Assembly (NCBI GenBank): GCA_034336665.1
Contig: CM067566.1
Span: 17,590,330 to 17,654,329, forward strand
Direction of reading: 5' to 3'
DNA from: Luscinia megarhynchos
Lineage: Eukaryota; Chordata; Aves; Passeriformes; Turdidae
Length of the DNA stretch: 64,000 nucleotides
The notes beneath the pieces are model-generated. The model worked only from the letters and a program-made list of their open reading frames with translations. It made no database searches and was not told where the DNA came from. This document shows positions 12,801-24,258 of this stretch, one piece after another. Position 1 is the stretch's first letter, and each line of letters opens with the position of its first letter. A program made the position numbers and the translations under genes.

Positions 12801-13876
12801 TCCCAACATCACTTATTTGAAACCCACTGTTTTGAATTCTTTTTGCTCAAAGCCAGCATCCCTGCAGTGGGTAGGAGTAGGAACCCCATAGCACAATTTT
12901 TCAAAAACTTGTGGATCCTGGCAGCATGGAGATGCTACTGGCCAAGCTGCACAAACACCCAACCAGTAGGAGGGCTGTATTGAGAAGGAAAAAGGGAGTT
13001 TATTTTAGCTGAGTTAAACTTAGTGTGATTCACACTAGCTTAGCCATGGCAATGCTCCTTCTAACAAGGCTCATCTAAAAGTAAGAGATTTACAGTCAAC
13101 AGACCATGAGGATGCTGGTTCATGCCTTGGTTAAGATGGAGCAGAGAACACAAGGTAAATTTTCCACCAGCTTGCATCCTCTATACTCAGTCATCCCTGT
13201 GCAAAATGGATGTGAAACTGCTGCAGAAGGACAATGGTGGCAGTTTGCACAGCTTTCAGCAGTGACACAAAGGGGCAAAAATGGTGGAAAATCAGACCCT
13301 GTGAATTCTAACCTCTAGGTAGCAGCTGGCCACACTAGTGATGCTTACCAAAAATATTATGCAACGGCTGGACTCCAAATGTAAAAAAAAACTCAAAAAC
13401 TGAAATGTCAACTTAAATTCACTTTGCATGGTCATACAGGACAGGAAGTTACACAGCCAAGCACTTAGCTGAACCTCAAGAGCATAGGAGTCAAATGAGC
13501 ACAGAAAATATTTGAGTGGGTGGGAGGGGAAGAAGAGAACTTCTATTTTATTTACTGAGCAGAAAAGAAAAATCAAAACTAGGATATTAAAGATACACAG
13601 CTTCAAACAGGCACTGCAGAATCTTTTCAGAAAATTGTCCTTTCTCATTCCTCTGCCCTTTAGCCACACGTTACCAGGTGACATTACACAGACAAAGCAG
13701 AGAGGCAAATCTGACAAATTAATTCTCAATTTGGACCAGTAGGTAAAAGCATTAAATCTATATTCAGTGGGACACATGCATGCACACAGACCATGGCTAT
13801 AAAAGAGCATTCCTGGAAGGATGAAGTTGTATGGAGGTTGCATGACAAAGTTTTTGTAGTGGGGCGGGGGGTTACA
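9861..13876. other. No gene recognised; one isolated donor-like site
   Basis: Mostly unique AT-rich sequence. 12100-12200 is locally GC-rich with a few CpGs and contains, on the minus strand, CTCGAG|GTGAGT (last exon base 12197), a strong donor word. The 195-codon minus-strand frame at 13292-13879 has the composition of translated noncoding DNA and overlaps the LTR edge. Confidence 0.45.
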
Positions 13877-13914
13877 CATCTGGCAGAGCCAGTACCATCT
13901 GGCAGAGCCAGTAC
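13877..13914 (+). repeat. 19-bp tandem duplication within the LTR
   Basis: The unit 'catctggcagagccagtac' occurs twice head to tail (13877-13895 and 13896-13914) without mismatch. The related LTR at 38.3 kb has one copy of the corresponding sequence, so the duplication is specific to this copy or its lineage. Confidence 0.9.
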
Positions 13915-14324
13915 CAGCTGGCTCCAGGAGAGACCCACTGCTGGACTAGAGTGGAGTGTGAGGAGTCTTCCCCCTGAAGAGGAAGGAGCAGCAGAAAAAT
14001 ATGAGGAACTCACCACAACCTGCATTCCCTGCCCCTCCCATGCAGATGAGGTAGAGAGTCTGGGACTGGATTTGACCCCAGGAAGAAGGAAGAGGTGGGC
14101 AGAAGTTGGATTTAAGATTTGCTTTTATTTCACATTATCCTACTCTGAATGATTTGGTAATAAATTAAGCTAATTCCCCCACTTTGAGTCTGTTTTGCCC
14201 TTGATTGGTGAATGATTTCTGCCTGTTCTTATCTTGACCCAGGAGACTTTTGTTATATTTCTCTTCCCTGTCCAGCTGAGGAGGATAGTGATACCTGGCA
14301 TCCAGTCACAGTCAACCCACAACA
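13877..14324 (+). mobile_element. Endogenous retrovirus solo LTR (avian family), internally deleted copy
   Basis: This copy carries landmarks of a long avian LTR family that I recognise. They are 'ccagctggctccaggagagacc' near the left end, 'gtgtgaggagtcttccccctg' (13957-13977), an AATAAA (14159-14164), 'tgagtctgttttgcc' (14185-14199), 'ccctgtccagctgaggagg' (14266-14284), and a right end 'caacccacaaca' finishing in CA at 14324. The several-hundred-base middle section of tandem G/C-rich units, seen in the 38-39 kb copy, is missing here. No gag, pol or env sequence flanks it, so it is a solo remnant. The left boundary is uncertain and may extend a little below 13877. ERV class is not certain (ERVL-like is my guess). 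Confidence 0.75.
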
Positions 14325-15515
14325 AACACGAGGCCTGAAATGGCTCTGAGTCATTCCCAATTAGAGAGCCATCCCCCAGTAAGACAAATGCACCTAGGGA
14401 ATGACCTGATTTTGAAGTTTGCATCAGGGGTATCAGACATGGATCCTGCAAAGACTTGTGGTTCCCCAGAGAGCAGGGTGAGCACACCAGGCCCCTCTAA
14501 GTCACATGCTCCTTAGCATCTGTCCCTCTGGAGATCACCTCAGCACGTGTGTTAGGGCTGGCAAGCACTGATCCCCCATCCCACTGGGAGCACTCTGCCA
14601 CCAGCCACTCTGTGATGACATGGGACCATCAGAAAATAACATAGCATTGGCCTCTGAGGAGCCACCCTACACACAACCTGCAATATGAGACACACTGTGA
14701 GACACAAACATATCAAAGGAGTAAATTCAAAACCTGTGTCCACTTTCAAAATATTGCCTAGAATTAGCAGGACAGAAACACCAAATAAGACAGTATTCTT
14801 CCAAATTCTGCTGTACTTTTCTGATATATATATCCACTGGAAAATATGGACATGGTGAGCAACACCAGAGCCATTACAGAAACCAACCCTGGCCTCTCCC
14901 ACACTGTTACCTTTCTTGTTCTTCTACTCTGTTATCACTTATGTTTTCCATCTTCTTCATGTCTCCCTTCTGGCCAAATCCCACAACCATCAGTTCAAGT
15001 GTCTTGCCTTCCAATCACTCCTTTCATACACCCTCCAGTTAAACCTCCCTATCCATGTGAAAATGAATAGCCCTCAAATAACCACAGATGATGTTCCTTT
15101 AACAAACAGGTCATATGTATTGGTTTATTCCAGTAAAAAAACCTCATGGCTTTTCCCAACTGCCTCACACCATGAGCTGTTCTGCAGCTGGTGTCCACCA
15201 GCAGTCAGTGGGTTCATCTCTGCATTACTGCAGTAAAGACAGATGTAAAACTGAGATCTCGATCATCTGCAGCTTAAAAAAAAGCTCTGGCAGTTTTCAT
15301 CAGAGGAACAGTTTTAAGCAGCCCTGCTGCACAAATGCTGGCTTCTGTTAACTTTTACTGCCATTTCAAGGGGACCTGTAATATTTTGTCCTGAACTGTT
15401 ACACTTCACTGCAGAGTTCAGCTGAATAGCTGTCATATTCTGCACCAACACAGGAGGTGTCTCTGTGGAGAATAAGATAATCCTTATGTGTAGTATCTAT
15501 ATTAATTTATAAATT
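14325..15515. other. No gene or repeat recognised
   Basis: Unique-looking sequence to the right of the solo LTR. Frames up to 116 codons show no protein-like features. Confidence 0.45.
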
Positions 15516-15590
15516 TGTAAAGCTCTTTGGGACTCTGTAAGATGAAAGAAACTACATAAATGTAAAATACATCACCATTATTGCTGTTTT
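15516..15590 (+). repeat. Ancient interspersed repeat, 'aagctctttgggactctg' type 3' end
   Basis: The segment runs 'aaagctctttgggactctg...gatgaaagaaactacataaatgt...attattgctg'. It resembles the widely shared vertebrate motif 'aagcgctttgagat...gatgaaaggtgctatataa...attattatt' found at the 3' ends of several ancient SINE/LINE families. I cannot name the family. It sits beside the CR1 reverse-transcriptase fragment. Confidence 0.45.
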
Positions 15591-15599
15591 CCAACCAGC

Positions 15600-15890
15600 A
15601 TCTTCCATTATGTAGTTGGTATTTTTCTCCCATAGTGTATGACCTTGTATTTTATCTAAATTAAATCTCATCTTGTTAATTTTTGCACAGTTCTTTAAAC
15701 TCTCAATATCCTTTTGTTATCTCTCTCTCTGCCTTCCACTGTGTTTATGATCCCTCTTAATTTGGCATCATCTGCAAATTGTATTGCTCTATATATTGTT
15801 TAGGAAAGTATTAAACAATATTGTGATCAGCACTGACCCTTGTGAAACCTCCCCTGATATTTTTCCTAAATTGACATTTTAACATTTATA
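15600..15890 (-). mobile_element. Ancient CR1-type LINE ORF2 (reverse transcriptase) fragment, decayed
   Basis: Read on the minus strand, three conserved blocks of a CR1 reverse transcriptase appear in the right order. VSQGSVL (15848-15828) corresponds to the G-V-P-Q-G-S-V-L block. QFADDAKL (15781-15758) is the FADD catalytic box. MRFNLDK (15671-15651), then YKVIHYG after a frameshift (15650-15630), corresponds to the M-K-F-N-x-D-K-C-K-V-x-H block. Stops and frameshifts between them show a dead copy. Both aspartates of the catalytic box are still readable. This is one of the oldest recognisable repeats in the window. Confidence 0.8.
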
Positions 15891-15894
15891 ATTA

Positions 15895-16095
15895 GGTACA
15901 AGAGGACACAAGAAGAAGTATCAGGCAGCAATTAAGGAAAGGAAAATACAAGCTGTCACTAAAAACTCTGACAGTGAAATCTATCAGAATGTACAATAGC
16001 TTCCCAAAGGAAGTGTTGAAAATCCCAATACTTACTGAAAAATACATTAATAGTTAATAAAACACTAAATAACAAAAACACTTAGCCCATGGTGT
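15895..16095 (+). mobile_element. Old LINE (CR1-like) 3' fragment
   Basis: The stretch 'aatagcttcccaaaggaagt' (15995-16014) and its surroundings match the layout of the region just before CR1-type 3' ends: an 'aggacacaag' start, 'cttcccaaaggaagtgttgaa', then 'aataaaacacta'. It is heavily diverged and has no clear 3' tail. Its orientation is opposite to the adjacent reverse-transcriptase fragment, so the two are separate insertions or a rearranged pair. Confidence 0.45.
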
Positions 16096-16424
16096 ATATA
16101 CTGCTAGACACGTACAAGTCTATTCACCAAAAATAGCTAGTTTGGGGAAATGGTGAAAATTCTAGAAGACAAAGCACCCAAGTATATTTTCTTTTCCTTT
16201 TTGCATATGTAACAGCCTCTCCCGAACCAGCGTGACTCGGGGACAAAGCATTCCTGCAAATAAACCTGCTACCAAGGGGATACGTGTATGCCTGAGAAGA
16301 GGACAGGATGACCTAGCACTTTTCATTTTCTCTGCTGCTGTACCCTACACATCCCACTGTACACACTCTATGGGATAACTCTCAGCCACCAAAACCCACC
16401 TCTACAAATCCCTGTTCTCTTGAA

Positions 16425-16471
16425 TGTTTTTTTATTCTTTTTCTTTCTCTCTCTTTTTTTTTTTTTTTTTT
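16425..16471 (+). repeat. Polypyrimidine tract with poly(T)
   Basis: C/T-rich words lead into an 18-base T run (16454-16471). It could act as a splice-acceptor-like tract, but 'taatacaataaa' follows rather than an AG. Confidence 0.85.
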
Positions 16472-17683
16472 AATACAATAAACATAGAAGGTAATTTCAA
16501 CCTGCTGGCAAAAGATAGGACTAAATCCCTTGTGAAGTCAGCCTTGAGAATCGACATTTTGAGACTCAACAACTGCCAGGAAGACTCCTCTCAAAAGTGT
16601 TAGTTAATCCATTTATTCTCTCCAGCCAGCGAGGAAAAAATGAAAGCAGGGCAAGTCTCAAACCTGCACCTGTATTCAGGGGAGATCTCAGGACCAAATC
16701 CATCGGGATGAGGGGAACTCTGAGCCTGCCAATGGATATGCTACACCAACATCTGGCCCCTCCTGTCCTTTGACTGAAGCAATTAAGGGAGTTCTTGGAC
16801 AAAAGAACTGTGTACTGGGAAGCATAAAGGATTTCTGCTACAGCATCTTCCAGAAGTGGATGAGTACTTTTCCATTTCAGCCCTTACATCCCAGCCCTGT
16901 CACCTGAGATGACCATCTTGTCCTCGAGCAGCAGCAATCCTGGAAAGCACAGCCATCACCCTCACGATCCACCAGCCAGTCTGCATACACACTGAAGGAG
17001 AGCCCTTCAAATTAAATTCTCACTCCCATATTCTGGAGACAGCTGGAAACAGAAGTACTCCACCCCAACAAAAGTATTTCATTTAGTTAGACAATATTTC
17101 AGTTATCTCCCTCCCTACTCCGTTACAGCCTTAGACCTGGGAGTGCAACTCAGATGCTCCATCAAGCCATGGGCAGCTTAGAATATGATGCAGATTGAGT
17201 GTATTACTAGTCTAACCCATCCCCACTCCATTGCTGGCATTCTCAAAATTAAGCATATGCCCAGTGTTTGCCACTGCTCTCAGATGCCTGAGAGCTCACA
17301 GCCTGAGAACTCACTCTCTCCAGAAATTATGGCAGCCACTTGGTGGCTTGATACCTACACTGCACCCCGTGGTATCAATGAGAGTTTATTTCTGGCTCTT
17401 ACCAGAAAAAACTATTTCACAAATAAGTAAAACTGTAGCAAAAGTGTTATGTATTTCCAGTCATTTCAAAGACTTAGTAATAAACATCTGTAAAGCAGGA
17501 TTTAAACTCCAGGTGTGCTTATGCAGATAGAGAAAAATAAGCAGGATACAGGTGGGAAGAGAGAAACCTAGAACTACAGCATGTGAGAAGCAAAGGGGAG
17601 AAAGAAAGGAGAGCCTAGCATGGGGCACAGCTACATATCAGTACAGAAAGAACAGAATACTCCAGAAACTACCAATCTCACAT

Positions 17684-17724
17684 GAAAAAAAAAGGAAAAA
17701 AAAAATTAAAAAATAAAACCAAAA
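17684..17724 (+). repeat. A-rich tract
   Basis: Long A runs interrupted by GG, TT and T. No parent element was recognised. Confidence 0.85.
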
Positions 17725-19490
17725 GGTAAGGAGTAGAGTCATGTTCCTACCCCTACAGCCAGGGAGAATTTACATGAAGCTCTCAAAAAATGGGCAAGAG
17801 AGGGATGTAAAGATGGCTGGTCCAGACACTCTGAAGGAAAAACAAAGCTAGAAAATGGTGGAACTAGAAGGCAGGGACAAAAGGCTGAAAAGCTGAACAG
17901 CTGAAAAAGAGAAATTTTTTGAGGAATGCCACCAACCTACTATGCTGCTCGGCACTCCTTGCAAACTCTGCCTTTGCTAAAACAGGGTTGGCAGAAACAT
18001 ACACCGTTCAACCCAAGACACTACAGGCATCCAAGAGACAGCAGATGAACACTTGCACTTTCTGAAGCCATGTTATATTTTGATTTCCAGAGAATGAGCT
18101 AAGAGATGGAAGATTTCAGTGCTCTGGAAGACTGATCTGAATATCTGCAGCCATGGAACCTCACTGACCTCTCCTTTGAGATCACCTGGGGTGAGAAATA
18201 GGTCCTGGTCATTGAAGAAAGAGGACAGTCATCACAACATCTTGAAATCTTGCTGTCCTTGCAAGCCTGTAAGCCTGGGCCAGGCATAATGAATGGGTGC
18301 AATGCCTTCACTGCTGCAGAAATCAAGCCAGCAAATTCCAGGTGGTGGTTGCACTTCCAGATCTTTTGCAATCCTTACAGTGCTGCCATCTTGTGTTTCC
18401 ACCTGTGCCTCCCCACACAAACCCCTGCTTTATTTAGCTCTGAATAGCTTTTCAAGCCAGTCATGTAACAGGCACTGCTAATGTTTCAGAAGCCACTTAC
18501 TCTGCAAGTCTTTTTTTAAAAAAAATATTTTTTTTTTCACTTCCATATATTACCTCAGGTTCTGTAGAAGTATATGTGATAAATGTGCTGAATTTAAGAA
18601 CTAATGCCACATTAGAAGGCATTGATTTTCTTTACAGTAAGATGAGCATCTTTGGGAGCTGGATGGAGGTAGTGAACTGAGCAGACACAGCATGATTCTG
18701 GCGAGGCGGAGCATTTGGGGAATTGCTCCCACAATAGGAAAAATTTGTTTTAATTAGGTTGGTTGGTGGTTCCCAAAGCAACGTGCTGTGAGTGGGAAGG
18801 AGAAATGAGGATGGGACTGTAAACAGCTTGTTGTGCTCTCAGCATCTGAGTCACAGCACAGAGAAAGAACTTGTGCTCCTGGCCTGGCTGCCAGAAGAGT
18901 CTTAGGAGTGTGAGGAGAGGCAAGGGAGGTGATGCATGGAAGTCCTTTCTCTTTTACTTTACTCCCCAATTGCTTATAAAAGCAGATGAGGTTTTGCTTT
19001 CCTGGACAAGGGAAAAGATTCGAGGAAGAAGATAATAACAAGCAATTAGACAGCAAAAATATCCAGGAACGAAACTGACCAAAAATAATAAAATTAAAAA
19101 GTGAGTGAGAGAGATTTTGTCATTCTGTCTTAAATTATGTTGAGGAGGCTGAACTCAATTTTATTGAGAAATCAATTCTAATTTGGCACTCCACATGCTA
19201 TCTGGCAGAGGACACAGGTAACATTCTCCATTGAAATCTGCCAGCTAATTTACTTCTGCTGACTTTACACTAGCAAACAGAAGCAGGAAAAAATCGTGTC
19301 GTAGCAATGACATTTCCCACTAAATATCTCATACTAATATGCATTCTGAGTCCTCCTACGCTTGCTTTAGAAACCCATCACCTTGCAAAGGGAGACAACA
19401 AGTAATAAAAACCTCCCCTGGAGAAAATGGTCAGAGCACTTGGCTAAAGGTCCTGCACACATCTTGCCAGCTGGGCTTGCATGTCCTAAG

Positions 19491-19600
19491 TTTAGCTGGA
19501 AGGAAGGGCTTGGGGACATAGCAGCAGCTGTAGGAGCTCAGCATCATCTGTCCTCCAATTAAACTGACCATGGAAGTCCAGTACCAGCAACTTTTATAGA
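19491..19600 (+). repeat. Unidentified dispersed repeat, copy A
   Basis: It aligns by eye with 22477-22590. Both begin 'tttagct', pass through an 'agggaaggg.ttg' stretch, and share 'ctgtcctccaattaaa.tga' followed by a 'ggaa.tc...aacag/agcaac' end. Divergence is high, so this is an old family. The ATTAAA in the shared block might be an LTR poly(A) signal, but I cannot name the family. Confidence 0.5.
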
Positions 19601-22476
19601 CACTATGTCCCACTATCGATTGTCAAAAGGAAAAAAGAAGCTTTTAAAGGATTGTGAATTATTGACAAAAATGTGTCCGTAGATATTTCAGAAATGTACT
19701 GCATAAAATTTATCATGGGTTACATGTCTGGGAGCACAAAATGTGCTGTTTAATGCTATGCTTTACTGATCTTTAAGCAGTGGCAGCTATCCTAACTGTA
19801 TTCACAGCTTCTGTGTATTCACTCAGCATTTATATAAAATATCATTTATTGTTACAAGGTTTGTGCCACTGAAAATTTTACTTTCACTGAAAAAACTATT
19901 GCTGAGTGGATTGTTCATAGCATTGTTTCCAAACATCAATATAAGCAAGAGGTGCAATGTTCTCAACTTGCATGTTTAGTAGCAACCCCTTAGTTTATTT
20001 TCTGAAGTAATTCTTACTTGTGGACAGAATTAAAAGGAAGGAGAAAAGAAGGAAAAATAAAACATTTTTATTCTTGTGTTTGCTTATTGCCTTTACTTTC
20101 ACTTCTAATGAAACCCAAGCATTCCTACCTGCCTGCCACAATTGCATTTTCTTTTTCAGGAAAGGTTTCTCTCTTCAGTTAAGTAATATCCATACAAAAG
20201 TCCCAAATTTAGAAGTGCACAATGACTTACATTTCCTCACTCCATTTATAAACCAGGTTCAGTGCTCCATAAGGACCCGATTTCATCCCCTCCCTCTCAG
20301 TAACATTCTTTAAGTCTTTACAAAGATCCATTTTCCCTTTCTTATTCCCAGAAGCCTGCTAAAACTAGGGCAAGATGGCCTAAAATTACTATTTTCCTCA
20401 AAGTCCCAGAAAACCTAAGGCCACTGGCTCTGTCCAGCAGAGCTGCAGCTGGATGAGACGACAAAAGTGATGCTGGGAGCACTCAGCACCCCCCCAGCTC
20501 CACCTCTGCAGAACTTCTGCCTCATCCGTGCAGGACATGCTCCCACTTAGTCTCACGACCTGGTTCATCAGAATGCTATGGACTTTTGACCCAAGCAGGC
20601 ATTTCATGCCTCCAAAAACCTGATGCTGTAAAGACTGAACTTTGCCTCTGAGAAAAGAAATAGGGTAAAAAATGAATATAATGACATTGTTCTAAATAAT
20701 TGATGTTGCAATCTCATGCTATTTCCTTTCGTATCACTGCAATCTTCTTAAAAAGATATTCTCAAGCTGTTTATTATAGCAATAACTATAATTTTTCCTT
20801 CTCTTTTAGCAACAGTGCTTTACCCATAATGTTGCCTACCGATAATGTATTAAAGATATAAATAAAATAACACAGTATAGGTGGTACAGCAACATACAGG
20901 TCGTTAACCAGCCAAACAAAATGTGGTTTAGAGCTGGATTAGCTAGAGCTGCATATTTAAGTGCCTGTTGTCTTCTGATTTATCCACTGTCGGCTTTCTG
21001 TCTATCTCTCTCTGTATTTCCTTTGACATTACAACAATGCTGTGAATAAAACCTAAACACATTCACACTTTTCTTTCATTCACCTCACCAGAAGGAAGAA
21101 AGGAGATGCAGCAAACAGCTTTGAACAACCAGAATAGAGAAATCCAGCCCCCAAATTTAAACACCCTCTCGTCTCTCAGTTTTTGTCATAGCTCTGAAGT
21201 TTTTCCACAAAGCTGTAATTTCCTTAAATATAAAAATCCATTTTAAAAATTTCTCAGTCTCTTCTAGGATGGACTAAAAATAACTCTGAGTGCAACTATT
21301 ACCCTCTAACCTCTAGCTTTGGTTCAACCACATATGGCACCTCAGGTAAACAGCCAGCAGCAATCAGCACCATTATTTGTATTGCAGCAGCATCTCTAAA
21401 CCCTTGCCAAGAGTAAGTCCCAGTGAGGTAATTTCTTACATGATTTTAATGTAACAGAGAGGCCCCATCCCAAAGATTTTAAATGGAAAAGAGATTTTCA
21501 CAAGTTTATGCCCATATTTGCACCTAGGCAGGGAAGCACAGCCAGCTCCCAGATTAGGATGAGACCATTCCCAAACCCTCCTGCACTCAGCCTGCGTGCC
21601 CAGCTCGTGTCAGCTCCCTGAAACGCTGCAAATGGCACCTCCTTCACATGGCAGTGGTGCTGCCTGCAAGGGTCCCTACCTGCAGACACTAGCCCCATTA
21701 AATTTCTGTATCTGCAATTCTGAAGCGTATTTTAAGACAAATGCTGTCCTAATTTGCTGTAGGCACTGAAGACCAACATGCATTTCAGTGGAAAAAGTTA
21801 TATGTTTTAATTGCTTTATGAAGACAAAGCATATGCCATGACACAGTTAAATGATTAACAGATTCCTACGAATGCCTTTGGCATAGAATATCTATAAATT
21901 CATTAGCTAGAACAATTCATCTTCTTGATAAAACTAAAATTAGTTATACAGCAGGTTTACTTTTTATGATTAATAAATGATAAAAATCTAAATTATCCAT
22001 CTGAAATGACTGTTTTCTTAGCTATTAATCTCACATTTATCAGCTCCTATAATTCATGTTACTGGTTGAAAAATCTATTTCCGAAATATTTTTAATTCCC
22101 TATGAAAACCAAAACATGGAATATGAAGTTTTACCTCTTTCATTACGTTATTTTGAAATTAATTCTACATCAGGTATAAAAAGATGCACTGTTTGATGAC
22201 TTTATGAGAAAACAAAATAGAGAAAATATACAACTGCACCTATACAACTGTGAACGTAATAAAAAAAAAAAAATTGCTTGGTAATAAAGTAGCTCTAACA
22301 AAAGATGTATCAGCTCATTTGGATTTCCCAGCTCTCTATAGTTATTTTTGCCAAGAAGCAAAATCCATCTCATTTTCCAGAAAACCAGCTTAGGGCAAAG
22401 CAGAGCAGATAATATGGTAAAAGTTCAAAAGTACAGCACTGTCTGTGTCCTGGAGACAGATTTGACACATCACAGG
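19601..22476. other. No gene recognised; AT-rich candidate conserved stretch near 21.8 kb
   Basis: 21760-22090 is compositionally even, repeat-free and dense in TAAT/ATTA and TTAAT words, as in many vertebrate noncoding enhancers. No exon-like frames occur. Confidence 0.4.
22261..22273 (+). repeat. Poly(A) run
   Basis: A run of 13 A immediately after 'gaacgtaat'. Confidence 0.85.
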
Positions 22477-22590
22477 TTTAGCTAGAGGGAAGGGGTTGAG
22501 AACAGATACTTCTGTCAGCTATTTAAAATGTTGAAGACCTCCTGTCCTCCAATTAAAGTGATCAAGGAAATCTGCAACAGCTTGTGTAGA
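22477..22590 (+). repeat. Unidentified dispersed repeat, copy B
   Basis: Partner of 19491-19600, same orientation, about 3 kb apart. The best conserved block is 'cctgtcctccaattaaagtga' (22541-22561). Boundaries are approximate because similarity fades on both sides. Confidence 0.5.
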
Positions 22591-23839
22591 ACAACTGTGC
22601 AGCATTCCTCTTGAAGACCGAGCTTAGTCGTGTAATTTGTGGTGTCAAACAACGAGTGTTCCTAAACCCAGGAATATTAGAAGAGAGCATTCTTCTCAGA
22701 ATCAGAAAGGCTAAGTTTACCATTTTCTACTACTTGGCAATGAGTGGGTGGGGAGAAAGAAGAATGAAAGGAGGCGTCTGGAGGATGGCCAGATAGGCAT
22801 GCCTCGGGTGGCTGAGTCCTGCTGGGGGCACTGCCCTCCCAGAGCCCCAGCCCTGGGCTGGCTGGGGCTGGGACAGTGTGCCAGGATCTGCTGGAATGGT
22901 AGCTTGCTGACCAACTGCCCCCCTTCCCAGCTCAGAGGGAGATTCAGGGCTTGTGAGAATCCCCCAGCAAAACAAAAATGATGAGCCAACAGCCACAGCA
23001 AGATGAGTGCTGAATTCTGTGCCACAATGTTGTGGGAGATAGGATCGAGGGAGATGTGTGATTCATCAGTCAGAAGTATTTAGGTGGAAAAAAACCTAAC
23101 AGTATTTTTTTGTAAGAACATGCATGAATTCCAGAAGTTTCATGAACTCTGAACTGCATGTTGGCCATACATCCCCACCTGAAATACACTGGAACATATT
23201 TTAAAGACCAGTCACACAACCAAAAATGTTTTCTTTTCCTTTGAATATAATTTGTTCACCTCTTTCATGCATGCCTAGCAGTAATTTTCTATGCAAGTAA
23301 AAGACTAAATTAGCAAAGAAATGTAAACAGGTTAAACTCTGCCTAGGATAACCTGGGAAGAGGGAGGTGAAATTTTCTTCTAAGGCGCCAACTATCTGCC
23401 TCCAGAGCTGGCATACAATTGCCCCGAGCCTGACACAAAGCAGACCAGCCACAGTGCCACAGTGCAAAGCCTTCAGGGAACATTTAAACTGTGATAACAC
23501 CAGAGAAGTGAGAGTACCTGATGGCAACCACCACTTTCACATGAATTAAAAAATCACTCATAGAAATTAAATATGGTTTATATGTAAAACACTTATGTCT
23601 GAGAAATACTTCTTTAATACAGATGCTTCCTTACAGATTTTGAGAGAAGAATAAACAGAGAAGTTAATCATCCAGCACAAGGCAAAAATGTTACTTGATT
23701 GTTTTTGTCAGTTGTCAAATAAGCCCCTTACCAGGAATAAAAAGTTTTTAGAGGATCTGAGTAGGTACAGAACAAAACCTCCAGCACAGCATGAGCCAGG
23801 AAGCCCCCAGGTTTCTATCAGCAAACCAGCAGCTCATTG
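22591..23839. other. No gene recognised; a GC-rich hairpin
   Basis: 22800-22900 is locally GC-rich. It contains a 10-bp inverted repeat, 'agccccagcc' (22843-22852) against 22860-22869, with a 7-base loop. Nothing ties it to a gene. Confidence 0.4.
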
Positions 23840-24170
23840 CTCTCTACAGCTTCCTGAAGAGGGGACAGGTGAAGAGATCAGTGCTGATCTCTCCCTGAGA
23901 AGCTGAGGGACTGGTTCAAAGGACAGAACCTGAGGGATGGTTCAAAGCTCTGCCAGGGGACATTTTGACTGGACATGAAGAAGCATTTCTTTACCAAGAG
24001 GGTGGTCAAACACTGGAATATTTTCCTAGAGAGGTGGTTAATGCCCTAAAGCCACCAGGTTTGGGAGACACTTGGACAATGCTCTTGGTAACAGGCTTTG
24101 ACTTTTGGTCAGGCCTGAACTGGTCACACAGCTGATTATCTGGACATTGTAGGTCTCATCCAACTGAGTT
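23840..24170 (+). mobile_element. CR1 LINE, 3' end (5'-truncated)
   Basis: The sequence follows the 3' region typical of avian CR1 elements in order: a 'ctacagcttcctgaag' start, 'gaagcatttctttacc' then 'agggtggtcaaacactgg' (23980-24015), 'cctagagaggtgg', 'cacttggacaatgctc', and the end 'cattgtaggtctcatccaac' (24147-24166). It runs straight into a pentanucleotide array, as CR1 3' ends do. No reverse-transcriptase reading frame remains, so this is a dead 5'-truncated copy of moderate divergence. Subfamily not assigned. Confidence 0.8.
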
Positions 24171-24258
24171 CTATTCCATTCCATTCCATTCCATTCCATT
24201 CCATTCCATTCCATTCCATTCCATTCCATTCCATTCCATTCCATTCCATTCCATTCCA
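24171..24258 (+). repeat. (ATTCC)n pentanucleotide microsatellite at a CR1 3' tail
   Basis: About 17 near-perfect copies of ATTCC follow the CR1 3' end without a gap. CR1 elements end in short tandem repeats rather than poly(A), so this array probably began as the element's tail and expanded by slippage. Read on the minus strand it gives a repetitive W-N-G-M-E frame that is not a gene. Confidence 0.92.

Larger units (their letters stand above)
16096..19490. other. No gene recognised; one LTR-like scrap
   Basis: 16212-16285 ('cctctcccgaaccagcgtg' through 'gcaaataaacctgctacc') is unusual for the area in having several CpGs followed by AATAAA, like an LTR R/U5 segment, but no boundaries are visible. 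The rest is unique-looking AT-rich sequence and the tracts listed separately. Confidence 0.4.

Noticed and set aside
13792..13812. TATAAAAG box before the 13.9 kb LTR
   Set aside because: Could be an LTR or host promoter element, but no transcript start or boundary supports it.
13292..13879. 195-codon minus-strand open frame
   Set aside because: Hydrophobic and cysteine-rich mix typical of translated noncoding AT-rich DNA, ending at the LTR edge, with no recognisable domain.
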